Source: Virgisporangium aurantiacum (lineage in GTDB: Bacteria; Actinomycetota; Actinomycetes; Mycobacteriales; Micromonosporaceae). From it: 64,000 nt of DNA. Every line of letters starts with the position of its first letter. Position 1 is the first letter of the stretch. Shown piece after piece: positions 1 through 7,928 of the stretch. The notes under the pieces are model-generated. The model searched no databases. It had not been told where the DNA came from and saw only the letters and a program-made list of their open reading frames with translations. Made by a program: the position numbers and the translations under genes. The stretch lies in contig NZ_BOPG01000012.1 in NCBI RefSeq assembly GCF_016863635.1, forward strand, positions 248,001 through 312,000. Direction: 5' to 3'.

Positions 1-83
1 GGGATGCCGGAGTCGGTGGACACGCCGGCGCCGGTGAGCACCGCCACCCGCGACACACCTGCCGCCCACGCGTAGCTGTTCAT
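1..83 (-). CDS. Sirtuin (NAD-dependent protein deacylase), N-terminus only
   Basis: Only the first 27 codons lie in the window; the gene runs off the left edge. The translation begins MNSYAWAAGVSRVAVLTGAG and continues VSTDSGIP. The GAG-x-S-x-x-SGIP motif is the NAD-binding signature at the start of Sir2/CobB enzymes. These enzymes remove acetyl or other acyl groups from lysines using NAD and release nicotinamide. The ATG at 83 is chosen because the motif follows within about 20 residues, as is usual for short bacterial sirtuins. No strong ribosome binding site is seen. The catalytic histidine and zinc cysteines lie outside the window, so activity cannot be judged. Confidence 0.82.
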   Translation of the reverse strand, partial: MNSYAWAAGVSRVAVLTGAGVSTDSGI

Positions 84-126
84 GGTCGCCGATGGTAGGC
101 AGCGACCCGGTCGGCGGGCGAGGCGA

Positions 127-417
127 TTATTTCGGCCTGGTCGCCTTGCCGTCCAACCACAGCGTGTCAGAATCGTCCCGGTGCGCGCCGGCCGCACCCA
201 CATGCTTGGTGCTGATCGTCGGCCCATTCTTGATGACGTGGTACAGCGCCATCGCGTGCCCCCGTCCGAGCCCGTAGTCCTCCTTCAGCCACTCGGCCAC
301 GGCGCCGGCCTTCACGGTCGGCCCGGTCAACCCGCGCTCGGCCGCCTCCGCGAGGAGCGCACGCGGCGTCCTCCCGGTCTTGTCCTCGATCGTGTCCAGA
401 TACGCCTGAAACGACAT
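127..417 (-). CDS. DUF4287 domain protein
   Basis: A 96-residue cytoplasmic protein starting MSFQAYLDTIEDKTGRTP, typical of the short DUF4287 family in actinobacteria, whose function is unknown. The start at 417 is supported by a purine-rich GGAAGGGGACAG just upstream. A longer in-frame extension exists but crosses an inverted repeat and has unlike composition, so it is rejected. The C-terminus is basic (DGKATRPK). The protein has no signal peptide or membrane segment. It is followed on the same strand by the sirtuin gene after about 40 bases, so co-transcription is possible. The family call rests on the N-terminal motif and length. Confidence 0.8.
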   Translation of the reverse strand: MSFQAYLDTIEDKTGRTPRALLAEAAERGLTGPTVKAGAVAEWLKEDYGLGRGHAMALYHVIKNGPTISTKHVGAAGAHRDDSDTLWLDGKATRPK

Positions 418-779
418 CACTGTCCCCTTCCGCAAAGTGCCTTCACGGAAGACAGCGAACGGCCGACCCGCAAATCGACAAACACTTCCGAGCAATCCTG
501 GACTTCTGCCTCGGTGTCGATCTTGCCGTTGTGGTGCCAGATAACGACGGAACTGCCCCGTTTTGATAGGCACCACAACTGCAAGATCGACGAAAACTGA
601 ACTCGTAACAGCAGCGGCCGCTCGCGCCGCACCGAATGCCATGACGTGTCTGACGGTCCAAGAACGGTGGAGCGGGCGGCCGGACACCCTCCGGCCGGCC
701 GCTGTCCGGCGGCGCGCCACCCGTCGCCGGTGTTCCCCCGGCGGCCTGCCACCGTGGCCGCCGGGGGGGTGGAATGCTT
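418..779. other. Intergenic region with an inverted-repeat element
   Basis: About 360 bases without a convincing gene. It holds the 516-591 inverted repeat. Around 676-702 there are also GC-rich complementary runs (GGCCGGA / TCCGGCC) that could terminate transcription of the leftward gene ending at 780. Short ORFs here read through the repeat arms and have no family resemblance. The segment nearest 418 should carry the promoter of the DUF4287 gene, but I see no clear -10/-35 pair. Confidence 0.6.
516..591. repeat. Long inverted repeat, copy 1 of 3 (CTTGCAGTTGTG family)
   Basis: Two 23-base arms (516-538 and 569-591) are complementary with one mismatch. The right-arm core reads GGCACCACAACTGCAAGATC. 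They flank a 30-base loop that contains CCGTTTT. The same arms recur at 40944-41017 and 62424-62493. The size and intergenic position fit a dispersed REP/MITE-like element or a factor-independent terminator. Confidence 0.85.
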
Positions 780-1766
780 CTACAGCTTCGCCGGGCCGGC
801 CGCGTCGGCCTCGGACTCCGCCGCCGACTTGCGGGCCGCCGCCTTGCCAGGAGCGGTTTCGGGACGGTCGGCAGCCGCCTTGCCACCGGCCGAGCGCGCC
901 GCGGCCGCCGCCGCTGCCTGCTCGCCGACGACGCCGCCGCGGATGCGGTTGTTCGCCGCCACCTGCGCCGCCGGGTTGTTGGCGCTCAGCTGCAACTGGC
1001 CGTTGATGATGTTGTCGTCGAGCGACACCCCGCCGGTGGTGTTCGAGATCACCACATCCTTGCCCCAGTAGCCGCCGGACGCGCAGCCGTCGAGCGAGCC
1101 GTTCGGGCCGAGCTGGACGCCGCCGAGGTTGCCGGCGAACGTCGCCTTGCCCCGCACCGCGCTGCCGCACACGACGCTGCCGGTCGCGTTGTTCAGCACC
1201 GACAGCGCACCGTCCACAAAGGAATCGTGGACGTCGGTGTAGTACGCGCCGGAGCTGTTGACGTTGCCGGTCACCTGGGTGTTGCGGTCGAGGCGGGCCT
1301 CACCGACGTTCACCGCGACGTTGCCGGTGATCGTCGAGTTTTCCACGAACAGGAAGCCCTCGATGGTGGTCGTCCCCTTGGGCCGCAGCGTCACCGTGCC
1401 GCTGCTGCCGTTCTTCAGGTAGACGCCGAAGCCGCCCGCGTTCAACACGATCTGCCCACCGACGCTGGTGCCCGACGCGTCGAGGTAGCCGTCAGCGGCC
1501 ACCCGGATCTCGCCGCTGATGGTGCCGTTGTTGACAACCAGGTTGGCGCCGGCGGCCACCTGGACGTTGCCGGTGATGGTGGTTCCCTCGAGCGAGCAGG
1601 ACTCGCCCGCCGGCACGTACAGGTCGTTCGGCACGGTCACCGCACCGCCCGTCCCGATGCAGTAGGTGATGAGATCGGCCCGCGCGGCCGGTGCGCTCGC
1701 GCCCACGACGGACGCGGTGACGACCGCGGTCAGCGCCGCGAGCCTGGCGACGGTTTTGCTCGGCAT
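780..1766 (-). CDS. Secreted beta-repeat (polymer-forming-like) protein
   Basis: A 328-residue exported protein. Residues 1-30 form a Sec signal peptide ending APAARA. Residues about 60-270 consist of irregular repeats of the type ITGNVxV...GAxL (for example TITGNVQVAAGANLVV), the short-strand periodicity of a right-handed beta-solenoid. It resembles bactofilin or polymer-forming cytoskeletal modules but is secreted. Four cysteines (near 36, 57, 199 and 229) could form disulfides outside the cell. The last 45 residues are an Ala/Lys/Glu/Arg-rich low-complexity tail. The start has an AGGAGACCC binding site, and the gene lies 12 bases after the cupredoxin-Ig gene, so it is probably its operon partner. 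Function is unknown; a structural or wall-associated role is inferred. Confidence 0.75.
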   Translation of the reverse strand: MPSKTVARLAALTAVVTASVVGASAPAARADLITYCIGTGGAVTVPNDLYVPAGESCSLEGTTITGNVQVAAGANLVVNNGTISGEIRVAADGYLDASGTSVGGQIVLNAGGFGVYLKNGSSGTVTLRPKGTTTIEGFLFVENSTITGNVAVNVGEARLDRNTQVTGNVNSSGAYYTDVHDSFVDGALSVLNNATGSVVCGSAVRGKATFAGNLGGVQLGPNGSLDGCASGGYWGKDVVISNTTGGVSLDDNIINGQLQLSANNPAAQVAANNRIRGGVVGEQAAAAAAARSAGGKAAADRPETAPGKAAARKSAAESEADAAGPAKL

Positions 1767-1778
1767 CAGGGTCTCCTA

Positions 1779-3893
1779 TTAGGCGAAGGCGTGGAAGCTG
1801 CGGGATCCGATGGTCGACGCGGCGGCGGCCCGGACGATGGCCCCCTGGTCGCGGCGGGTGATGACGCCGTTGGTCACCAACGGCGCGGTGACCGACTGGA
1901 CGTGCCGCACGAACGTGGCGTGGTCGGGGTACTCCGCGTTCTCGGCGATCAAATCGTTGATGGTGCAGCCGTTTCCGGTGTCGACGTTGGCGACGCCGGT
2001 GTCGACGCCGTCGATGACGACGGTGGGGCGGGTGTCGGAGTTGGGGCACGCGTCCGACCCGGGCGCCACGACGGTGAACGTGACGGTCTGCTCGGCCGCG
2101 ACGTTCCCCGCGTTGTCGGTGGCCCGGTACTTCACCGCGTGCGGCCCGGTCGTGGTGACGCTGACCGGTCCGCTGTAGGCGATGTACGGCCCGGCGTCGA
2201 GCGCGTACTCGATGCTCCGCACCCCGGACTGCGCGTCGGTGGCGGTGACCGTGACGGTCGCCGAGCCGATGTAGCTGCCGTTACCGTCGCGGTTCCCGCT
2301 GACCGTCGCGGACGTCGTCGGCGCCGTGGTGTCCGGCACCGGCCGCCGCACGACCGTGAAGTTCACGAGACCCACGAGCGAGGTGTTGCCGGCGTTGTCG
2401 GTGGCACGGAACGACACCGTGTGCGCGCCGAGCGAACTCACCACGACCGGCACGGTGTACGTCGTGAACGAACCACCGTCGACCGCGTACTGCACGGTCG
2501 CCACACCCGACTCGGCGTCGGACGCGGTCACCGTGACCGTCGCCGAGTCGAGGTAGTTGCCGTTGGCGTCGCGGTCCCCCGTCACCGAACCGGAAACCGT
2601 CGGCGGTGCGGTGTCACCGGTCACCACCGTGAAGCTCACCGAGCCCTCGGGCGAGGTGTTGCCGGCGTTGTCGGTGGCCCGGAACCGCACCGTGTGCGCG
2701 CCGGCCGTACTCACCACGATCGGCGCGGGGTACCTGGTGAACGCGCCACCGTCGAGCGAATACTCCACGATCGCCACACCCGACCCGGTGTCGGACGCGG
2801 TCACCGTCACGAACGCCGACCCGACGTAGTTGCCATTGACGTCGCGGGTGCCCGACACCGAACCGCTGACGGTCGGCGGCGTGGTGTCGGCGGCCACGAC
2901 CGTGAAGCCCACCATGCCCTCCGGCGACTGGTTGCCGGCGTTGTCGACGGCCCGGTAGTGCACCATGTGCGCACCCGCCGAACTCACCACGACCGGCGCG
3001 GTGTACACGGTGAACGCACCACCGTCGACCGACGTTTCGATCCGGGCGACGCCGGAGTCGTCGTCGGTCGCGGTGACGGTCACCGTCGCGCTGCCGACAT
3101 ACCGGCCCTGCGCGTCCCGGTTCCCGCTGACGGCCGCGTTCACCGTCGGCGGCGTGGTGTCCTCGTCGTCGGGTTCGACGACGCGGAACTGCACGGAGCC
3201 GACAGCCGACACGTTGCCGGCGACGTCGGTGGCCCGGTACTGCACCGAGTGGTCGCCGATCGCCGTCACCACGACCGGCTGGGTGTACGGCACGAAACTC
3301 GTATCGTCGAGCTGGTACTCCACCGACGCCACCCCGGAACCGCCGGCGTCGGACGCGCCGACGGTGACCGTCGCCGATCCCACGTAGTTGCCGGCGGTGT
3401 CGCGGGTACCGGACACCGAACCGGAAACCGTCGGCGGCGTGGTGTCGACCGGGCCACCGGCCACCGTGAACTCGCCGACCATCGAGCTGTGGCCGGGGAT
3501 CGAGCAGAAGTACCGGTACCGGCCCGGTGTCAGGGTGACGGTGGCGGTGTGCCGGCCGTTGTTGGCGTCGAACGGGTTGGCCAGGATGTTGAGGTTGACG
3601 TCGTGGTTGTAGCCCTCCGTCGACGTGTCGAACGTGAGCGTGTGCGGCATGCCGGTGGTGTTGCCGGTCGCCTCGCTGTTCTCGAAGACGATCGTCGTCT
3701 CACCGGCGACCGCCGTCGTCGGCGCGGTCTTGTACCGGGTGATCTCGTTGTCCGTCGTCCACGTCAACGTCTGCGCCAACTGGACGACGGGCCGGCTCCG
3801 CGGCGTCGACGAAGCCGACGCCGGGGAGACCAGAACCGGTACGAGTGCTACAACGACGCCGGCTAACGCCAGCCATCGGCGGTGCAGATTCAC
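1779..3893 (-). CDS. Secreted cupredoxin with five Ig-like repeats
   Basis: A 704-residue exported protein starting at a GTG whose bases overlap the upstream stop (GTGA), which indicates translational coupling. A longer frame upstream lies inside the neighbouring gene. After a signal peptide (residues 1-28) comes a plastocyanin-like domain (about 40-147). Its type-1 copper ligands are visible: H84 in MPHTLTF, C130, H135 and M138 in FCSIPGHSSM. Five repeats of about 90 residues follow, each opening near DTTPPTVSGSVSG, with Y-x-GSATVTV and FRATDNAGN motifs (OmpL47/bacterial Ig type). The last 92 residues are a Cys-containing domain shared with the C-terminal part of the neighbouring 1325-residue protein. 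The likely role is an extracellular one-electron carrier on an extended stalk. The redox partner is inferred from context. Confidence 0.85.
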   Translation of the reverse strand: MNLHRRWLALAGVVVALVPVLVSPASASSTPRSRPVVQLAQTLTWTTDNEITRYKTAPTTAVAGETTIVFENSEATGNTTGMPHTLTFDTSTEGYNHDVNLNILANPFDANNGRHTATVTLTPGRYRYFCSIPGHSSMVGEFTVAGGPVDTTPPTVSGSVSGTRDTAGNYVGSATVTVGASDAGGSGVASVEYQLDDTSFVPYTQPVVVTAIGDHSVQYRATDVAGNVSAVGSVQFRVVEPDDEDTTPPTVNAAVSGNRDAQGRYVGSATVTVTATDDDSGVARIETSVDGGAFTVYTAPVVVSSAGAHMVHYRAVDNAGNQSPEGMVGFTVVAADTTPPTVSGSVSGTRDVNGNYVGSAFVTVTASDTGSGVAIVEYSLDGGAFTRYPAPIVVSTAGAHTVRFRATDNAGNTSPEGSVSFTVVTGDTAPPTVSGSVTGDRDANGNYLDSATVTVTASDAESGVATVQYAVDGGSFTTYTVPVVVSSLGAHTVSFRATDNAGNTSLVGLVNFTVVRRPVPDTTAPTTSATVSGNRDGNGSYIGSATVTVTATDAQSGVRSIEYALDAGPYIAYSGPVSVTTTGPHAVKYRATDNAGNVAAEQTVTFTVVAPGSDACPNSDTRPTVVIDGVDTGVANVDTGNGCTINDLIAENAEYPDHATFVRHVQSVTAPLVTNGVITRRDQGAIVRAAAASTIGSRSFHAFA

Positions 3894-6800
3894 AGGGTCC
3901 TCACTCTGACGTTGCGCAGTTCCATGAGGTCGTTGCTGCCGTGGTTCTGCAGCCCGATGAACCCGCTGAGGAACTGGCGGAGATCGGTCGGCGGATCGCC
4001 GGCCCGCGAAGACTGCTTGCCGGGCGTGTTGTCGAACTCGTTGATGACGACGCCGTTGCGGGTCATCGTGTAGTGCTGGCCGACCACGCGGATCTCGTAG
4101 TCGCTCCACACGCCCTTCGGCGTGGCACCGGCCTGCGGCAGCGTGAGGACGGGGTCGAAGTTGTAGACCGACCCGGTCTTCTGCGGCTCACCGGTCTCAC
4201 CGTCGTACATCTGGATCTCGTGTCCACAGTAGATGGCCACCCAGGCCTGCGACGTTCGCGCCGAACCGATGGTGCCGCAACTGCCCGCGGGCCGCTGGTC
4301 GAGCGGAATGCGCGGATCCGGGAACCGGACGAACGCGCCGCTGTTGGCACGGGTCGGATCCACCGAGACGTCGCGGAACTGCACCTTCAGGGAGAAGTTG
4401 GCGTACTCCTTGGCGGCGTACCAGAGCATGCCCAGCCCGCCCTGTGACAGCAGCGATCCGTCGGGTTGCAGCTTGAACGATCCGGACGGCGCCTGCACCC
4501 AGCCGGTCAACGACTCGGGTGTGCCGTCGAAGATCGCCTCGTACCCGGTGTGCCCGGTGCGGCCGATCGGCGACGCCGCCGCCGCGCGGGTCAACGCGCC
4601 GCTCTCGCGCCCGTTGAGGAAACCGTCGCGCTGCAGCCGGTCGGCCACCGCGGTGACGTGCCGCACGAAGCTGTCGTGGTCGGCCCACGTGCTGTCGTCG
4701 TCGATCAGGTCGTCGACGGTGCAGCCGCCGCCCACGGCACGGTTGGCCACGCCGGTGTCGGTGTCGCCGATGGTCACGGTGGCACCGCGGTCGGGCACCT
4801 GGCAGCCGACGGTCACCGTCGTGCTGACCTCGGCGACCTCACCGTCGGCGTACGTGACGGTCAGCCGCGCCGTGTACGTGCCCACGCGGGCGTAGGTGTG
4901 CCGCGGGTTCGCCTCCGTCGACGTGGCACCGTCCCCGAAGCTCCACTCCCACTTGATGCCGCCGGAGCGCGAACCGTTGAACGCGTACGTCAACGGCTTG
5001 TTCTGGACGGCCACCGCGAGCGCCGCCGGCGCCGGCGTCGCCGGTCCACCCTGGTAGGTCACCCGGACCATCTTCTGGTTCGAGTGCAGGGTGAAGAAAC
5101 CGCCGCCGTAGTCGAGCAGGTAGAGCGCGCCGTCGTTGCCGAACTTCGCGTCCATCCAGCTCTGCACCGTCGTCGAACTGCCGCCGGCCGGGATGATGGC
5201 CCGCAGCGACTCGGCGAACACCGGCGGCGCCGCCGTCGCCACACCGCTCGGATCGATGGTGACCGCGACGCGGTTGGTGGAGTTGGACTCGTCACCGATG
5301 AACCACTTGTTGTCCCAGTACGCCGGCCACGCGACGCCGCTGTTGGTGTTCACCTTCGAGCGGAGGTACGTCGGGCCGGACATCACGGCCTGGCCGCCGC
5401 CGCGCAGGTACGGCTGCGTGTAGGTGGCGTCGGCCGCGTTGTACGTCGGGATGTTGCTGCCGGGACGGTTCGGGAAGACCGGGCCGCCGCCGTCGGGCGA
5501 GTACCAGATCATGTTGTTCTTCACCGGCGGCAGGTCGACCAGGCCGGTGTTGCGCGGCGAGTTGTTCTTCGGGTTGTCGCAGTCGTACCACCCGGTGAGC
5601 ACCGTCGCGTCGGTGTTGCTGCGGTCGCGGTACGGCTGCTTGTTGCCCATGCAGTACGGCCAGCCGTGGTTGCCGGCCTCCGTGATCACCGTCGCCGTCT
5701 CGTACTTCGCCGGTCCCAGTTCGGGGTTCGGCGCCGCGGCGTCGGGGCCCACCCAACCGGCGGTGAGCCAGTTGTGCACCGGGTCCCACTGCAGGCGGGC
5801 GATGTTGCGCACGCCCATCACGTAGATCTCGGGGCGGGTCTTCGCCGTGCCGGGCGGGAACAGGTTGCCCGACGGGATCGTGTAGGTGCCGTCGGTCTCC
5901 GGGTGGATCCGGATGATCTTGCCGGCGAGGTCGTTGGTGTTGCCGGACGTGCGACGGGCGTCCTGGAAGCTGATGCCCGCGAACTCGGCCGTCCAGTTGT
6001 TGCCGGAGTAGCCGCTCGACCCCTCGGACGAGTTGTTGTCGCCGGAACCGACGTACAGGTTGCCGTTGTTGTCGAACGTCATGCCGCCACCGGCGTGGCA
6101 GCAGCTGTGGATCTGCACCGGGAACTGGAGCAGATCCTTGCGGGTCGACTGGTCGATCGTGTTGTTCACCTTGTCGTAGGTGAACCGGGAGATCGTCCGC
6201 TGGCCGACGCGCGTCGTGCGGTCGATCGACGCGTGCGGCATCCAGTAGACGTAGATCCAGTTGTTCGTCGTGAAGTTGGGGTCGGTGACGACGCCGAGCA
6301 GACCCTCCTCGTTCTTCACCAGTTCCCCGCCGCTGCCCCGGTTGCCCATGACCGCCAACGTGGTCAGCAGCTTCGTGGTCTTCGTCGCCGGGTCGTAGCG
6401 GTGGATCGTGCCGCAGCCGAGGCCGACGTTCGGGTCGTTCCAGTCGACGATCGCCCCGCTCGGGCAGGCCGCCTTGCCGACGTAGAAGATCGCGTTGTCC
6501 TGGGCGACGGTCATGCCGTGCGGCTCGCCGATCTGGTCGAGCTGCCCGGTCTGGTTGGCCGCGGTCAGCCGCTCGACCTTGTAGTTCGACGCGATCGTCG
6601 CCTGGCAGTCACCGCGCTCGATGCCGGTGGTCCAGCGCAGCGCGCCGGCGAGGTGCGTGCGGAACGCGGCCTCGTCGTAGCTGCCGACGGTGTGGCCCAT
6701 GCCGGTGTAGAAGGACCGGCCGCCCTCGAAGTCACGGCACCACGACACCGGGTGGAACGCGCCGTTGCCGCCCTGACCCGGGTTGTGCTTCCACTCCTCG

Positions 6801-7867
6801 ACCTGGGCGACCGTGTGCACGGTGCCGATCGGGTTCGGATCCCAGTTGTACCAACGGTCGGAGCGGGTCACCTTGAGCGGAAGCTCGGCGGTGGCCGGGT
6901 GCTGCCGGTCGAGGATGTCGACGACGCTCTGCTGCACGGCCGGTGGCGGCGGCGGTTCCGCGCTGCCCGCGAACAGCCGCAGGTCGGCGAGCTGGATGAT
7001 CGGCTCGCCGGAGTTCGCGGTGACGTTGAGCCGGTAGTGCGCGTACGTCGTGGTGTTGGCGACGTCGAACACGCGGGTCTGGAAGCGCTCGGCGAACGTC
7101 TGGCCCGTGCGGCGGTCGACGTCGACCCAGTCGGTGCCGTTCTGGGAGCCCTGCAGCGTCCAGTCGCGCGGGTCGCGGCCCGGGAAGTCGTTGGCCGACG
7201 TGAGCGCGTAGCCGTTCACCGCGGCCGGCGTGGTGAGTCGGAACGCGGCCCATCCGGTGGTGGCGAACGTCAGCCACTTCGTCCCGGAGTTGTTGTCGAT
7301 GAGCTTCTCTTTGGTCTCGTTCGGCGGGTTCTCCGCGCTGGCGGTCACCGCGGACACCGGCAGGGCCGCACGGATCGCACCGACGGGACGGGTGCCGATG
7401 AGACTGGTGAACCAGGTCGACTCCGGCTGCGCCTTCGCCGCGTCGGCGACGCCGAGGAACCCGTTGCCGGCCTTGATGTAGTTCTGCAGCGCGGTCTCCT
7501 GATCGCCGGTCAGCACCGCGCCGGCCGAGGACAGGAACACCACGCCGCGGTAGTTCGCGAGGTTGGCCGGGCTGAACACGGCCGGGTCCTCGGAGACCGT
7601 CACCGTGACGCCGTTGGCCTCGCCGACCTCGGTGATCTCGTCGGCGGCCTTGAGCACCGGGTCCTGCTGCTCACCGGCCGGGCCGTGGAAGACCAGCACC
7701 TGTACGGCGGTGTCGGCGGCGCCGGCGGGCTCGCGCACCGGTGTGGGCGCGGCGGACACGGGTGCCAGCGGCAGGCCCACGGTCACGGCCAGCACGGTCG
7801 CGGCGGCCAGCACGGGCCGCCACCTCCTGCGCCGGAAGCCGGATAGCGGGGGAAGCGTTCGCTCCAT
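3890..7867 (-). CDS. Secreted ThuA-F5/8C-sorbosone dehydrogenase-PKD-DUF1080 protein
   Basis: A 1325-residue exported multidomain protein with an Arg-rich signal peptide (1-39). Domains in order: a ThuA-like half (about 55-190); an F5/8 type C (discoidin) sugar-binding domain (about 195-305); the second ThuA half (about 310-430, with HPVSWCRDFEGGRSFYTGMG); a glucose/sorbosone-dehydrogenase six-bladed propeller (about 440-910, with IHSCCHAGGGMTFDNNGNLY); a PKD domain (about 945-1021, WSFGDGATSTEANPRHTY); an 87-residue domain shared with the next gene (1022-1108); and a DUF1080 lectin-like fold (1109-1325) related to 3-keto-disaccharide hydrolases. The start has AAGGAG. The family suggests oxidation of sugars or glycosides outside the cell, probably PQQ-dependent. 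Substrate and cofactor are not proven by the sequence. Confidence 0.88.
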   Translation of the reverse strand: MERTLPPLSGFRRRRWRPVLAAATVLAVTVGLPLAPVSAAPTPVREPAGAADTAVQVLVFHGPAGEQQDPVLKAADEITEVGEANGVTVTVSEDPAVFSPANLANYRGVVFLSSAGAVLTGDQETALQNYIKAGNGFLGVADAAKAQPESTWFTSLIGTRPVGAIRAALPVSAVTASAENPPNETKEKLIDNNSGTKWLTFATTGWAAFRLTTPAAVNGYALTSANDFPGRDPRDWTLQGSQNGTDWVDVDRRTGQTFAERFQTRVFDVANTTTYAHYRLNVTANSGEPIIQLADLRLFAGSAEPPPPPAVQQSVVDILDRQHPATAELPLKVTRSDRWYNWDPNPIGTVHTVAQVEEWKHNPGQGGNGAFHPVSWCRDFEGGRSFYTGMGHTVGSYDEAAFRTHLAGALRWTTGIERGDCQATIASNYKVERLTAANQTGQLDQIGEPHGMTVAQDNAIFYVGKAACPSGAIVDWNDPNVGLGCGTIHRYDPATKTTKLLTTLAVMGNRGSGGELVKNEEGLLGVVTDPNFTTNNWIYVYWMPHASIDRTTRVGQRTISRFTYDKVNNTIDQSTRKDLLQFPVQIHSCCHAGGGMTFDNNGNLYVGSGDNNSSEGSSGYSGNNWTAEFAGISFQDARRTSGNTNDLAGKIIRIHPETDGTYTIPSGNLFPPGTAKTRPEIYVMGVRNIARLQWDPVHNWLTAGWVGPDAAAPNPELGPAKYETATVITEAGNHGWPYCMGNKQPYRDRSNTDATVLTGWYDCDNPKNNSPRNTGLVDLPPVKNNMIWYSPDGGGPVFPNRPGSNIPTYNAADATYTQPYLRGGGQAVMSGPTYLRSKVNTNSGVAWPAYWDNKWFIGDESNSTNRVAVTIDPSGVATAAPPVFAESLRAIIPAGGSSTTVQSWMDAKFGNDGALYLLDYGGGFFTLHSNQKMVRVTYQGGPATPAPAALAVAVQNKPLTYAFNGSRSGGIKWEWSFGDGATSTEANPRHTYARVGTYTARLTVTYADGEVAEVSTTVTVGCQVPDRGATVTIGDTDTGVANRAVGGGCTVDDLIDDDSTWADHDSFVRHVTAVADRLQRDGFLNGRESGALTRAAAASPIGRTGHTGYEAIFDGTPESLTGWVQAPSGSFKLQPDGSLLSQGGLGMLWYAAKEYANFSLKVQFRDVSVDPTRANSGAFVRFPDPRIPLDQRPAGSCGTIGSARTSQAWVAIYCGHEIQMYDGETGEPQKTGSVYNFDPVLTLPQAGATPKGVWSDYEIRVVGQHYTMTRNGVVINEFDNTPGKQSSRAGDPPTDLRQFLSGFIGLQNHGSNDLMELRNVRVRTL

Positions 7868-7928
7868 GCCTGGCTCCTTCTGTGTGGGGAGGGGTGTGCG
7901 GCCTCGCGGCTCGCGCCGCGCGGCCGCG

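Noticed and set aside
417-752. ORF on the minus strand containing SILQLW
   Set aside because: The peptide comes from reading the inverted-repeat arm. The same SILQLW appears in a shadow ORF at copy 3, which shows it is a repeat artefact.
774-3866. A 1030-codon open frame on the plus strand
   Set aside because: It is antisense to the cupredoxin-Ig gene and part of the repeat protein, is Arg/Val/Gly-rich without domains, and has no binding site. It is a GC-bias shadow.
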